A stretch of DNA of 64,000 bases from Hirsutella rhossiliensis. Lineage: Eukaryota > Ascomycota > Sordariomycetes > Hypocreales > Ophiocordycipitaceae. The notes beneath the pieces are model-generated. The model saw nothing but the letters and a program-made list of their open reading frames with translations. It made no database searches and was not told the origin of the DNA. This document shows positions 11,349 through 21,604 of the stretch, in pieces (position 1 is the first letter of the stretch; the number at the start of each line of letters is the position of its first letter). Made by a program: the position numbers and the translations under genes. The stretch lies in assembly GCF_020360975.1 (NCBI RefSeq), contig NW_025408669.1:3534001-3598000 (forward strand). The letters run 5' to 3'.

Positions 11349-13079
11349 GGCCGGGGACACTCGCTGTTTCTTGGCGAGGGAAGCAAGGGTCTCTTCCTTG
11401 TAGCCGTGTCGTCTGCCGGGTTTGCTGTCTGTTCCTCGTCTCTGTGCGAGGCAACAGGTGTCTCTCGTTCTCTCTCGCTGTCTTTGTCTCTGGTCTCTGA
11501 ATGGCCTCGTCGTCTGTGAAAGGGCGTCGACTCTTCCTCCGTCTTCCAATACCTTCGTCGTCGGTCGCCCTGGTCCAGTGGATGCGTCTTGCTGCTGTCC
11601 AGGTGTCGGTGGCGATCATCAAGAAGCCGTGGCCTGGCCTTGAGTCACTCGAGCATTTTCAAGGCCCCGGCCCTCGATCCGTCGTTCCATCTCGATCAAG
11701 ACGCCATTTCCCGAGCAGCAGCCAGCGACCTTTTATCCATGCCCATGTCCCCGCAACCGCCTCGCCGTGCAGACCAGTACGTGCAGGACCAGTGCGTGCA
11801 GGACCAGTGGGGGACGGCAAGGCGCCCTCGCACCCTCGCTGTGCAATCACGCTGGATGCCCGAACGCGACACTGACATGAACCCTGGACGACGCCAGTTG
11901 CTGCGGGCCAATACGCCCCAAGGGCCTGCGGCCGAAGGAAGCTGACATGGGCAGGGAGGGCTCTAGCCCCCGGGAGCCTGCAGGATGGAGGTGATTGCAA
12001 CCCACTGCATCGGGCGCTTTCGCATAACAGTAGAAGCACGTCGGCCTGAGCCGTTTGCTCTTCGAATGAAGAAAAAGCAAAGGGTGGCTGCAGATTTGTC
12101 CCACAAGGTCGAATCCAACAGCACGCATACAGGAGTCTCAACTCGACCGTCTGGATCCAACACCCAACAGTCCGAGGACATGAGAGACGGCCTGGACCCC
12201 GCGACGGAGATGGAACCCCGGAGAGCCAGAGAGCGTCTTGCTTGTTTGTTTGTGGCGGGCCGTGTACAGGAGATGGGTAAGACGGCCGGGCCTGGCTGGG
12301 GTCTCACCTCAGAAGGCAGTTCCGGGAGGCTGGATTGCCACGAGAGGATGAGCCTATTCCCAGTTCATGAGACGCATGGGTGCATGCATGTGCGGAATGG
12401 ATGCACACAGCACATGCATGGCCAAGGATGCTGTACTGAGTAATGCCACTCCAGATCCTCCCGTCTGGAGGCTGTACGGTGTAAGTGAGCTAAATTTGGA
12501 CCCCAGGCTGCGGCATGTGCTGACGGAACAAGCCATTCAATTTCGCACATTCCCTCGACATAACATGTACGACGTTGCCGTGGCTGTGCGTCGACAGGTC
12601 GTCGAATGATGGCTCCGATGGCCGAGCGCGGATGAATGAGGGTTGGTTGTTTGGTTCATGTTGGTTAACGACGCCGTCTGGGGGTCCTCCCTCTCCCATC
12701 TCCCAACACCAAGACCACGCACAGGCGTAATCGTCGACGCCGGATTCGCCGTCGACGCTCTCGAGCTCGGGAACCCGAGTGATGAGCAAGGCCGGCTGCC
12801 ACAAACGCTGCTGCCGAGTATGTAACGAGCTCGACAGCCATCCAGGTCGGTAGTTGCAGAACCGCTTGCCACTCCTGTCACGAAACACTCACAAACACCA
12901 ACGAGTACGGTCGCATCGGGTCCGTCGAGACGGGCGAGGTCCAACAATGGCAAGCTGCGTAAAATAAGAGTTATGTATTGACTATCCCAATATCCCAAAA
13001 AGTGACCCTCCGAAAAGAATAGCAGAGTCCAGCCTGCGAGAAGGGCATCCTGCGCCCTTGAATAGTAACTTGCAGTCGC
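11349..13079. other. intergenic, no recognisable gene
   Basis: Upstream of the four-TM protein and downstream of the secreted peptide gene. Overlapping short frames occur on both strands with no family features. The first few hundred bases should hold the four-TM gene promoter and leader. Confidence 0.4.
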
Positions 13080-13333
13080 TTAAGCATCGCCGGCTGCTCC
13101 GGGGTTGGCAAAGGCCTGGATTGGCCCGTCTGCATCGTTCCTCATAGCTGGCTGATTGAGAGGCACCACCGCCGCCTCGTTTTGTCGCTTCTGCAGGCCA
13201 TCAACAACGGTGCGATCTATCACTCGTGTCAGCTGTGGAAAGCATTTCGTTGGGGCGTCTGCCTTCAAATACCAATGGAGGCGGCCATGGCGACGGTGCA
13301 GAGAGCGAAGAGAGAGATGACGGAGAACTGCAT
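13080..13333 (-). CDS. small secreted peptide precursor, 65 aa
   Basis: The ATG at 13333 opens exon 13333..13273, joined to 13216..13080 across a 56-nt intron (13217..13272, GTATTT donor, GCTGAC branch, TAG acceptor). The N-terminus MQFSVISLFALCTVAMAAS is a clear signal peptide with a likely cleavage after AMA. The mature part has a dibasic LQKRQNEAA site that Kex2 could cut, leaving a short acidic peptide ending NPGAAGDA. The unspliced frame reads through the intron into a stop, so the gene is easy to miss. A TATAAG element lies about 160 nt upstream. Mature function is unknown; candidates are a small secreted effector or a wall-associated peptide. Confidence 0.72.
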
Positions 13334-13492
13334 GGTGACAGCTTTGTTGGCTTGAGTTAGGTCTCGGACTGAAGCACAAAAGTAATTAAAGATGGATAGT
13401 GCGATCAACGCAGCGAGGACAGTAAACAATAATGGAACGACTTGAATTGTGTTGGAAGAAGGAGCATGTCAAAAGGGCGCCGGTCCGTCGCC

Positions 13493-13498
13493 CTTATA
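13493..13498 (-). promoter_or_regulatory. TATA box of the small secreted peptide gene
   Basis: TATAAG on the minus strand lies about 160 nt upstream of the ATG at 13333, which fits a highly expressed secreted protein gene with a short leader. Confidence 0.45.
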
Positions 13499-13551
13499 AT
13501 GGAGGCGGCATCACGCCAATGAACCGTTGCCCGCGACCTGCCCCTGCGCCA

Positions 13552-13986
13552 CTAGCACCTGGTAAGTTGAGACCAGGCGGGTTTGGACGAGGGCCGCCCA
13601 TGAAGGCGGCCTCTTTCTGGAGAGCATGACGGCTGGAAGCCATCTTGAAACACATCCGAGCGTCGCAGGCTCCGAATGGCGTCAATCGAGACGATTGCAG
13701 TCACAGGCTCGCCGCTGCGTCTATTCATAGACAAGGCGGGACAGGGGCGGGGCGCAGGGGTCCTGCGACAGCCTAGGCTGAACCTCCTCGTCTTGGAGTC
13801 TGTTGTCGACGCCATCCTGACTGACTTGGTGGTCTCGGGTCTCGGGTCTGACTGGCTCGTTGGTCTCGGAATGACTGGGCTTGTTCTTGAAACGGGTGGA
13901 AAGAAGAGACGGGCAGAGACGGGCGTCGCGACGGCCAGGAAGAACAAAAATGCGATTGATCCGATGGTGCCGCTGACACATCCCAT
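13552..13986 (-). CDS. possible secreted protein, 144 aa (doubtful)
   Basis: An uninterrupted frame begins MGCVSGTIGSIAFLFFLAVA, then TPVSARLFFPP, which looks like a signal peptide with a cleavage after VSA. The rest is Ser/Arg/Pro-rich, with no motif I recognise. It lies upstream of the secreted peptide gene on the same strand. It could be a chance ORF in GC-rich DNA, since the opposite strand is also open. Confidence 0.22.
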   Translation of the reverse strand: MGCVSGTIGSIAFLFFLAVATPVSARLFFPPVSRTSPVIPRPTSQSDPRPETTKSVRMASTTDSKTRRFSLGCRRTPAPRPCPALSMNRRSGEPVTAIVSIDAIRSLRRSDVFQDGFQPSCSPERGRLHGRPSSKPAWSQLTRC

Positions 13987-14442
13987 CTAGTATTCGTCTG
14001 CTGTACAGTACCTACAGTACAGTGCAGTACAGCACAGTACAGTACCGTGCCGTAATTACGTACGTACCTCGCACCCCACTCACTCACTCACTCACTGCCA
14101 CTCCCCGGCGTCGCTCTCACGCCTTGCTCAGCCTCCTCCTCTCCTCTTTATTAGTCCCAGGCAGCGCGGCACCAGCACATCGTCTCTGGCGCCAGCAGAG
14201 CAGCCAAACCAGTAACGCGTCACAGGCTCTGGAATACCCTATCTATCATCAGGTGGGGCGGCTGGATGTATGCGCCTCAGCAAGCCGCCGCCCGTCAAAC
14301 CACCAAATCGACCGACTCGTTTGTTCCGCCCCCCGTTCCCCCCTTTCTTCCGCACTGCTGCCGCTGCCTGCTCGCCTCCAGGTGTACGCTTGTGAGATTT
14401 CCGTGACCCCTGCCTCGCGTCCCTAAAGAGGAGCCCGTCAGC

Positions 14443-15228
14443 ATGGCCTCCGCCGAGCACTGTCTCCTATGCTTTGAGGCCCTCGAGGCCCACCTCGAAG
14501 ACCGCAAGTGCCTCTCCTGGGACGCCATTCAAGCCTCGTGGGCCTCCTACTCCAGCCCCATAACGGGCCTCACCACGCTCAAGGACCCCGCCTTGCGCCG
14601 AGTCGCCGATGCCTCTCCCTCGTCGGCTTCGTCGGCTTCCTCGTCGGCTTTCTCGTCGTCGTCGGCATCGCCCGCCCTGGCTTCCACGCCCGCAACGTCC
14701 ACCTCGTCTCTGCCCCTGGGCCCGACCGCCGCGCCGCTCTTTGTCACGTGGAACACCGTCGAGGACGGCGACACGGCTCTGCGCGGTTGCATCGGCACCT
14801 TCGAGGCCCAGCCGCTGTCCAAGGGCATTCCCGACTACGCCATCACCTCGGCCGTGCATGACTCGCGCTTCCCGCCCATCACAAAGGCCGAGCTGCCGCA
14901 ACTGCAGGCTGCCGTCACCCTGCTGACCGACTTTGAGGAGGTCGACGATGCCCACGACTGGGAGATTGGCCTGCACGGCATCCGCCTCTCCTTTAGCGAC
15001 CGCGGCCGGCGCTACGGCTCGACGTACCTGCCCGACGTGGCTTCGGAGCAGGGCTGGACCAAGGACGAGGCTCTCTTCAGCCTCATCCGCAAGGCGGGCT
15101 GGGTTGGCTCTCGAGGCCGCTGGATGGACCTTGACCTCAGGGTGACGCGCTACCAGGGCAAGAAGTGCAGCATGGACTACCCGGAATACAAGCAATGGAA
15201 GGACTGGATGAAGGCGAGCAAGCAGTGA
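14443..15228 (+). CDS. AMMECR1 domain protein
   Basis: Single exon, 261 aa. The AMMECR1 core is clear: FVTWNTVEDGDTALRGCIGT holds the family's LRGCIG signature, followed by ITSAVHDSRFPPI and a C-terminal RVTRYQGKKCSMDYPEYKQW. The N-terminus (MASAEHCLLCFEALEAHLED) matches fungal and animal homologues. A Ser/Ala-rich low-complexity insert of about 45 residues (around residues 55-100) separates the first helix from the core. AMMECR1 proteins are conserved from archaea to humans, and the exact reaction is unknown. The ATG context (cagcATGG) is good and a TCAC repeat lies upstream near 14083-14098. Confidence 0.96.
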   Translation: MASAEHCLLCFEALEAHLEDRKCLSWDAIQASWASYSSPITGLTTLKDPALRRVADASPSSASSASSSAFSSSSASPALASTPATSTSSLPLGPTAAPLFVTWNTVEDGDTALRGCIGTFEAQPLSKGIPDYAITSAVHDSRFPPITKAELPQLQAAVTLLTDFEEVDDAHDWEIGLHGIRLSFSDRGRRYGSTYLPDVASEQGWTKDEALFSLIRKAGWVGSRGRWMDLDLRVTRYQGKKCSMDYPEYKQWKDWMKASKQ

Positions 15229-15841
15229 TGTCGGGCGCTTGCCTAGCATCCATCTGCCTCTCATGCTCCCTTCTCTTATCGTTTCATAAGACCGCGAGGA
15301 ATTGTTCCCAGGTGAAGATGGCGTCGCCTGCACTCGATGGATACAGCGATACGCCGACACAGCCCTACCAAGCGCAGTAACAACTGATTTCGCACAGATA
15401 CCTTTCCACTGAATACATCCGAATACATATAAGCTTTGCCTGGCGGCTGGCGCTCTTGGGATCTGTTTGTGGAAGAAACGAGGGCACGGGGCATGTCATT
15501 TTGCATCACGAGCGAAGCATATCAATCGGCCATCTGTGCATGATGCAAATCTCGCCCATGTCCAGTCAAGTAGTCATTGCTCGTCGATCCTTCGGTTTTG
15601 TTACATGCAAACGTTTCCCCATTCTCGGCCCACGTCATATCCCGCCAAGCCTGCCCCCGCTGTTTTCCAAGAACCTGTCTGGGGCTATTCATGCCGTGCG
15701 CCGTGGTCCGTAACGGGAAAACCCCATGGTATCTGTCGCACAAGATGAAAAGGAAGAAAAAAACCCATGCCAACCCGAGTCAAGGGAACGGCCGGGAACG
15801 GTAAACATGTACAAGACGAAAGAAAGCAACCCTCGGGCACG
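15229..15841. other. convergent 3' region between AMMECR1 and Ras-like genes
   Basis: Facing gene ends with 613 nt between the stop codons. It should hold both 3' UTRs; no further gene is seen. Confidence 0.5.
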
Positions 15842-16639
15842 TCACCAACACCGGAGCTTCCGCCAGAAGCCACCCTGGCCGCGGCCGACGCGGTCGCCAT
15901 GCAGGTTGGGCCCTCGCAGGCCAGGGGCTCGCTTCTCGCTCTCGCCGCCCTCGGGGGGCAGCGGGGTGAGAGGCTTGGTCATGCCGCGGGCGTTGAGGTG
16001 GGCAGAGTCGAGGGCGCCGGTCTCGGCGAGGCGCCTGCGCTCGACGACGCGGCGGACGATGAGGGCAAACGTCTCCTCAATGTTGACCTCGAGCCGGGCG
16101 CTCGTCTCCATGAAGCCGCAGCCGCGACGACGGGCCCAGTCGAGGCCGACGGCGGCGGGGACCTGCCTGCTCTCCTGCAGGTCGCACTTGTTGCCGGCGA
16201 CAATCTTGACGGGGGGCACGGTCCTGGCGGCGCCGGCGGCGAGGGCCGGGTCGAGGCCGGCGCGGCGGGCGCGGTCGGCGTTGTCGAAGCGCGTCTCGGC
16301 CTCCATGTCGATGAGGTCGTCAAAGTACTGCAGGGCGTCGAGCGAGGGCCGCGAGGTGATGTCGTAGACGAGCAGGAAGGCGTCGGCGCCGAGGTTGGAG
16401 GCGGCCCACATGCCGCGATACTCCTCCTGGCCGGCCGTGTCGGTGAGGGCGAGGTGGTAGGTGGTGCCGTCGATGCGGCGCGTCACGCTGTACGAGTCCT
16501 CGATGGTCGGGTCGTATTCGGACGTCCATTGCGAGCGCACAAGGCGCAGCGTCACCGACGACTTGCCGCAGCCGCCGTCGCCGCAGATGGTGATGGAGAT
16601 GGGCACGGCCGCCTGCTGCTGCGGCGGCGGCACGGCCAT
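15842..16639 (-). CDS. Ras-family small GTPase without a CaaX box
   Basis: Single exon, 265 aa. All nucleotide-binding motifs are present: P-loop GDGGCGKSS (about 20-28), switch I YDPTIEDSY, switch II DTAGQEEY, NKCD and ETSA. An insertion of roughly 20 residues (RARRAGLDPALAAGAARTVP) precedes the beta strand that leads to NKCD. The C-terminal tail is long and basic and ends FWRKLRCW, so there is no CaaX prenylation motif; a single Cys remains next to the terminal Trp. The Ras/Rap-like core suggests a signalling GTPase, but membrane attachment must differ from classical Ras (inference). Codon use is extremely GC-rich and the opposite strand is open over the whole gene. Confidence 0.93.
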   Translation of the reverse strand: MAVPPPQQQAAVPISITICGDGGCGKSSVTLRLVRSQWTSEYDPTIEDSYSVTRRIDGTTYHLALTDTAGQEEYRGMWAASNLGADAFLLVYDITSRPSLDALQYFDDLIDMEAETRFDNADRARRAGLDPALAAGAARTVPPVKIVAGNKCDLQESRQVPAAVGLDWARRRGCGFMETSARLEVNIEETFALIVRRVVERRRLAETGALDSAHLNARGMTKPLTPLPPEGGESEKRAPGLRGPNLHGDRVGRGQGGFWRKLRCW

Positions 16640-16655
16640 GACGTGGGGAAGGGGA

Positions 16656-16669
16656 GGGGGGGGGGGGGG
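16656..16669. repeat. G14 homopolymer (C14 in the Ras-like 5' leader)
   Basis: Fourteen consecutive G on the plus strand lie 17 nt upstream of the Ras-like ATG, so they read as a C tract in the transcript leader unless spliced out. Confidence 0.85.
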
Positions 16670-17004
16670 ACCGGAGGCTGGGCGCGTGAGGCTTATTGGC
16701 GAGAAAAGAAGCCCCGGGTCCGGGAGGCGGCGGTGTCTCGGCGCCGGACGATGGTCTAGTCTCCGGAGGAACGGCGCAAAGGAGAGAAGAAGAGGCGGCT
16801 TGGAATTTTTTGATTTTTATTTCTTCTGTTCCGCAAACGACTAACACGAAGGTTTTGCGCCGGAATGGGTCCTGCTCCGTCTCGAGATGGGGCGCGGTGC
16901 TTTTGATGTATTAATAAAGCGAGATAGATGTTCTTGGTTCCTCGACGGCGGGTGTCGCGCAGGGCAGGGTCCCTCTTGTTCTCTGGAAGTGAGTGGGGGG
17001 TTTA

Positions 17005-17006
<2 letters not shown>

Positions 17007-17050
<44 letters not shown>

Positions 17051-17060
17051 CGCGTGCGTG
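17007..17060. repeat. (TG)n-(CG)n alternating purine-pyrimidine tract
   Basis: A TG microsatellite of about 18 units runs directly into six CG units and GTGCGTG. The whole stretch alternates purine and pyrimidine and has Z-DNA potential. Confidence 0.9.
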
Positions 17061-18446
17061 GCGCAGGCAGGCCAGGCAGGACGAGGGCTGTGTCGTGGGA
17101 GAGCTCGTTTGGCGGCGGATGACGGGATGATGTGCGCGGCGAAACGTGCAGCTGATCCGGGGTGAGGAGAAGGGGGACGGATGATATGGCGAGGAGGGGG
17201 TTGCGCTGGGGCCGGTCGGTTTCAAGAGCAAAACAAGTAATAGTAATGAGCTTGCGTGATGGATGGGATGATGGGATTCCCCAGTGGCAGGGAGGGGGAG
17301 GATGCGAGAAGGAGGGGAGAAGAATAGAAAGACCGGGGAAAAGTAGAGGCAAAGCAAAGGAATAGTGCTTGCTGCTGCCGTTGTTGCTGTCGTCCGGGTG
17401 TCGACGAGAAGAGGGACCGACGGTTTATAAAGCTGACGGCGGCTCCTTGCAAACCAACCAACCGAGAGGGGGCCGAATGGTATTTATTGATTACAGCAAA
17501 CAGAGACGTCGAGCGGCGATGGGCTGCTCACGACGAGCGTCAGTGGGTACCGTCATGCCACTTTAATCTGTCTCCCAGTCTCTTTCCATCTCGTCTCTGT
17601 TCCTTGTCAAGCGGAACTTGGCGACGGGGAGAAGGCGTACAGTACAGAGTAGAGAGTACAGACGGGCAAGAAAACAAGGAAAGATGGAGTACCTGCTCAC
17701 GTATCCATCTCGTTGCTGCTTTGCTTGGGCCCGAGGGAGAAAGAAGCTCTCAAGAAGGGGGCACGCTCAACAAGGGACACGCTCAGCAAGGGACACGTAA
17801 ATGCGTGCGGCGATGGTGAGGGAGGAAGAACAAGAGCAAAAGCAGGTGTCGTGTCACTATTTGAAGCACACGAGAGAGTTCTGGTCTCTTTTGCTGCTCG
17901 CCCTGCATGAAGGCGGTGGGCGGGCGAGAGGGGGTGAGCCAACAAGTGCCGGCGATGGGTTCAGGCCCGCGCCGGACTACCTTGGGGGTACCGTATAGCT
18001 CACGGGGCGACGACTACTAAACCGGGCACTCGGCAAGCGCCAGCTTATCCCGCTGTCTTGTACTGTATGTATGTCGATGCGGATGCATGCAACGCACCCA
18101 GCTCGACGGCTCATGGGCTGCATCTAATCACAGCCCGTCCACGGTAAGGCGCTGTAGACTCTTCAGACGCCCCAAAAGCCAAAAGACAAAAGACAAAAGA
18201 CGATAGGACCCCTCCATCCCGTTCCATGTCTGTCTGTGCTTCACCCCAAAAAGGGCCACGAGGGGGAGGGGAGAGGGGTTCGTGCGAGCCCGTCTAGTAT
18301 GCGTACGGTATGGATGCATGCATGCCCAGCAAATGACGGTGTCCGTGCCATGGAGCAGGCAGGAGAGGCGCCTCGTTCGTCCCGACCTGGGAAGCGCACG
18401 TCCGCTGCATGAGCACGGACGCTCTCCCGGCTGACGACCGACGAAG

Positions 18447-18500
18447 GTGATGATGATGATTGATGATGATGATTGATGGTGATGATTGATGGTGGTGGTG
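18447..18500. repeat. imperfect GATGAT/GATT repeat
   Basis: Several GATGATGATT-type units followed by GGTGGTGGTG in intergenic DNA, an ordinary imperfect microsatellite. Confidence 0.75.
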
Positions 18501-19329
18501 CCTTCCGTCTATGTACGTAGCAGATGCCGACTCCTCTTTCGACAGCAGAAACCTAACTTACTAACTAGCCGTAGCAAAGCATCGCGGCCAAGGCCAAAAG
18601 GACCAACTTGCATCTTCCGGGCCCCCGGGCCACCATCCGGACTTGCCCCGGCGTCTTGCGCGCTCCGGCGCATGCTCCCCCCTGCCGGGCCGCGTCAACG
18701 TGGGTGGCCAAAAAAACCGTCGTCCCGCTCCGCTGGAACATTCCCCGGTTTCAAGTTTCGTCGCGCCTTGTCGTTTCGGCAGCCCCCGTTGTTCCCCTGG
18801 TACTCGGATACGCGCGTAAAGAGGTAAGGAGAGCGTGCCACTGGGAAGAATACTTGCCCATGTGCTGGGACAGCCGCCAATTACAAAGTACATGCCTCCC
18901 CCAGTTGCGCCTTTTTCTTGGCCTTTTTGCTGTGGCCCTTTTGCTGTGGATAGCCATGGCCAAGAAGCCGCCGCTTGCACTCATGTCTCGTCATGACTCG
19001 GCAAAGACTCGGAGCACAAAAGGTGCCGTGGTTTAAGGAAAAGCATAACCAACTCGTGTTAGCGGCTTTATCATTGAGCGCTTTTCTCCCCCTGTCCCTT
19101 TGCCCAAGGCTCCGCGTCTCCCGGATTGGTCATCCTTTCCATTCTCTCTCTTTTCCAGCACCGTTAAATTCTTGGATGCGTCGATAAGGCTTCGTCTGAG
19201 TCGAGTCTTCACTCCTTCTCTTGTGTCCAAGAAGAAAACGTTGACCGGGAGCGTTTGCATGTGTACATGGTGCTGAGAGTGCAGTGCAACATCCATCCAG
19301 CCCGTGTCACCGCCGCCTACCCTGCACCA

Positions 19330-21068
19330 ATGACCATCTCCACCCCCAACCGACGTGGGAGCAACGGGGACGACGACGCCGCAAGCCCGGGGCTGCACCG
19401 GGCGGCTGAACTGGACGATGTAGGTTCTCTGCCCCGTCTACTTATAAGTTACATGCATGTACGTGTGTACATGTGTGTGTACGCGTCTGACCCTTGCAGC
19501 TGCTCGGCGCCCTTCGACAGCTCATCGTTCCCTACGTTCGCTCGGCCGACGACGCCGCTGCTCATCGGGCAACTGGCACGCTTCCCCACGACGCCGAGGG
19601 CCGCCCGCAAAATGTCCTTGTGCGTCTCTGCCCGCCAGACGACCTTGCCGCCAAGCTCGGCCTGACCCTGCCCGACCAAGGCCAGGGCAAGGACGGCCTG
19701 CTCGACGTCGTCCGCAGTGTCCTCGAGCACAGCGTCAACACCTGGGACCAGGGCTTCCTGGACAAGCTGTATTCGAGCAACACGCCCGTAGGTTCGTCGT
19801 TGCATCGACCATCGCGCCGCCATGCTCACTGCAACGTCAGGTCGGCGTCATTTCCGATGTGGTCCTGTCCGTCCTGAATACAAACGTGAGACCTGTCTCG
19901 GCCCAATCGGATCTCTTCCACGCACCTCGCTGACCAGTCACAAAAGTTGCACGTCTACCAGGTCTCGCCGGCACTGACCATCGTCGAAAAGGCAACGGCC
20001 CGCGCCCTCGCCCGCCGCTTTGGCTTCACCGGCCCCCTGGCCGGCGGCGTGACGTGCCAAGGCGGCAGCTCTTCCAACCTGACCTCTCTCGTCATCGCCC
20101 GGAACACGCTGTACCCCGACTGCAAGTCCGCCGGGACCACCAAGTATGACTTTGTCGTCTTCACCAGCGCCCATGGCCACTACTCGGTCGAGAAGAGCGC
20201 CATGATCTGCGGCCTGGGGTCCTCGGGCGTCTGCAAAGTCCCCGTCGACGAGGCTGGCAACATGAGGCCAGACAAGCTCCGAGAGCTTGCGTTGCGAGCA
20301 AAGGACCAGGGCAAGACGCCACTCTACGTCAACGCCACTGCCGGATCCACCGTCAGGGGCTCCTTTGACCCCTTTGAGGAAATCTCGGCCATCTGCAAGG
20401 AGCTGGGCATGTGGATGCACATTGATGCCAGCTGGGGAGGCCCCGTCGTCTTCTCCGCCCACCAGAGGCACAAGCTGCACGGCTCTCACCTGGCCGACTC
20501 GCTGACCATCAACCCGCACAAGATGATCAACGTTCCGACGACTTGCTCCTTCCTCCTCGGCCCGGACATGCGAATCTTCAACCGGGCCAACAGCACCGAC
20601 GCCGGCTATCTCTTCCACGGAAACGCCGACCACGACACCTGGGACCTGGCCGACCTGACGCTGCAGTGTGGCCGGCGCGGCGACAGCCTCAAGCTTGCCC
20701 TGGCCTGGATGTATTACGGCGCCGACGGCTTCGAGCGGCAGATCGACCACGCCTTTGACATGGCGTCGCGCCTGTACAGGCTGGTCAAGGAGACGGGCAA
20801 TTTCCACATGCTCTCCATCGGCCCACCGCCGTGCCTGCAGGTTTGCTTCTACCACGCGCCCGGCGGGAGGCTATCGGAAGATGCCGCCAGGAACACGAAG
20901 CAGACGCAGAGGATGGTCGAGCGGCTGGTGCACCGGGGGTTCATGGTCGACTATGCCCCCGGGGACAAGGGCAGCTTCCTGCGGGTGGTTGTCAATGTCC
21001 AGACGCTTGCGACGACGATCCAAGGCTTGGTGCGAGCCATTGAACAGGTTGCAACGGAAGCAATGTGA
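19330..21068 (+). CDS. PLP-dependent group II decarboxylase (glutamate decarboxylase-like)
   Basis: Exons are 19330..19419, 19500..19787, 19841..19885 and 19947..21068, giving 514 aa. It belongs to the fold-type I group II decarboxylases, which remove the carboxyl group of an amino acid; members include glutamate, cysteine sulfinate and diaminobutyrate decarboxylases. The PLP lysine is in LTINPHKMINVP (Lys about 333), preceded by MHIDASWGGP with the Asp that contacts the PLP nitrogen. The N-terminal half has the family features TPVGVISDVVLSVLNTNLHVYQVSP (split across the 45-nt third exon) and GGSSSNLTSLVIARN. All introns have GT/AG ends. The C-terminus RVVVNVQTLATTIQGLVRAI is complete. The substrate cannot be told from sequence alone. 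Confidence 0.95.
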
Positions 21069-21604
21069 GAAGATGTTGAACGAATCTGCCCAGGGCAACG
21101 AAAGGACCAAGGTCAAGAGACAATCTGCCCACCGACTTACATCAGGACAAGGGCGAGACAGCACTTTCTGCACCAGCCCTCCGCCCTTGAATCTCAAGGC
21201 GATTGGGCAGACATCTGACTTGGCTTTGTGGGTAGAAAAGCACCGGGACTTGAAACTTTGATAGACATATAAAGAACCGTCCATTGCTATGGGAGAGGAA
21301 ATACGGATACAAGAGCAAGGAAAGGCATTCATTGTAGGCGTCAGCGCTATCTGGCGGAGATAGGGCGGTACTTTAGAACAATAGAATATAATGCGGCTCC
21401 ACCACTTTTTCTCTCCACACTTCAAGGTACCAGCTATCGAGCGTTCGTACTCACCCGGATCCTCTGATAAGAATACTTATCGCGATCGAGACTTTTTCCC
21501 TCTTGCGAGGGCGAGACAGCAACGAACCTTGACTCTCGCGACATCACCTCAAGCCAAAACGTCCTTGAATTTCTCCCCAAGCGGCGAATTGAAGCAACTG
21601 GACC
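21069..21604. other. intergenic between decarboxylase and NOP9
   Basis: Tandem genes on the plus strand. This should hold the decarboxylase 3' UTR and the NOP9 promoter; no gene is seen. Confidence 0.5.

Larger units (their letters stand above)
16640..19329. other. long intergenic region with simple repeats
   Basis: About 2.7 kb without a recognisable gene between divergent Ras-like and decarboxylase genes. It contains a 14-G run (16656..16669), a TG/CG alternating tract (17007..17060), a TATA-like ttataaag near 17425 on the plus strand, and a GATGAT-type repeat (18447..18500). Short frames have no family features. Confidence 0.45.

Noticed and set aside
14467..15360. 297-codon minus-strand ORF opposite AMMECR1
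   Set aside because: Arg/Gly-rich antisense reading with no motif.
15767..16759. 330-codon plus-strand ORF opposite the Ras-like gene
   Set aside because: Mirror of GC-rich codon bias in the true gene; Gly/Ala/Arg-rich composition and no motif.
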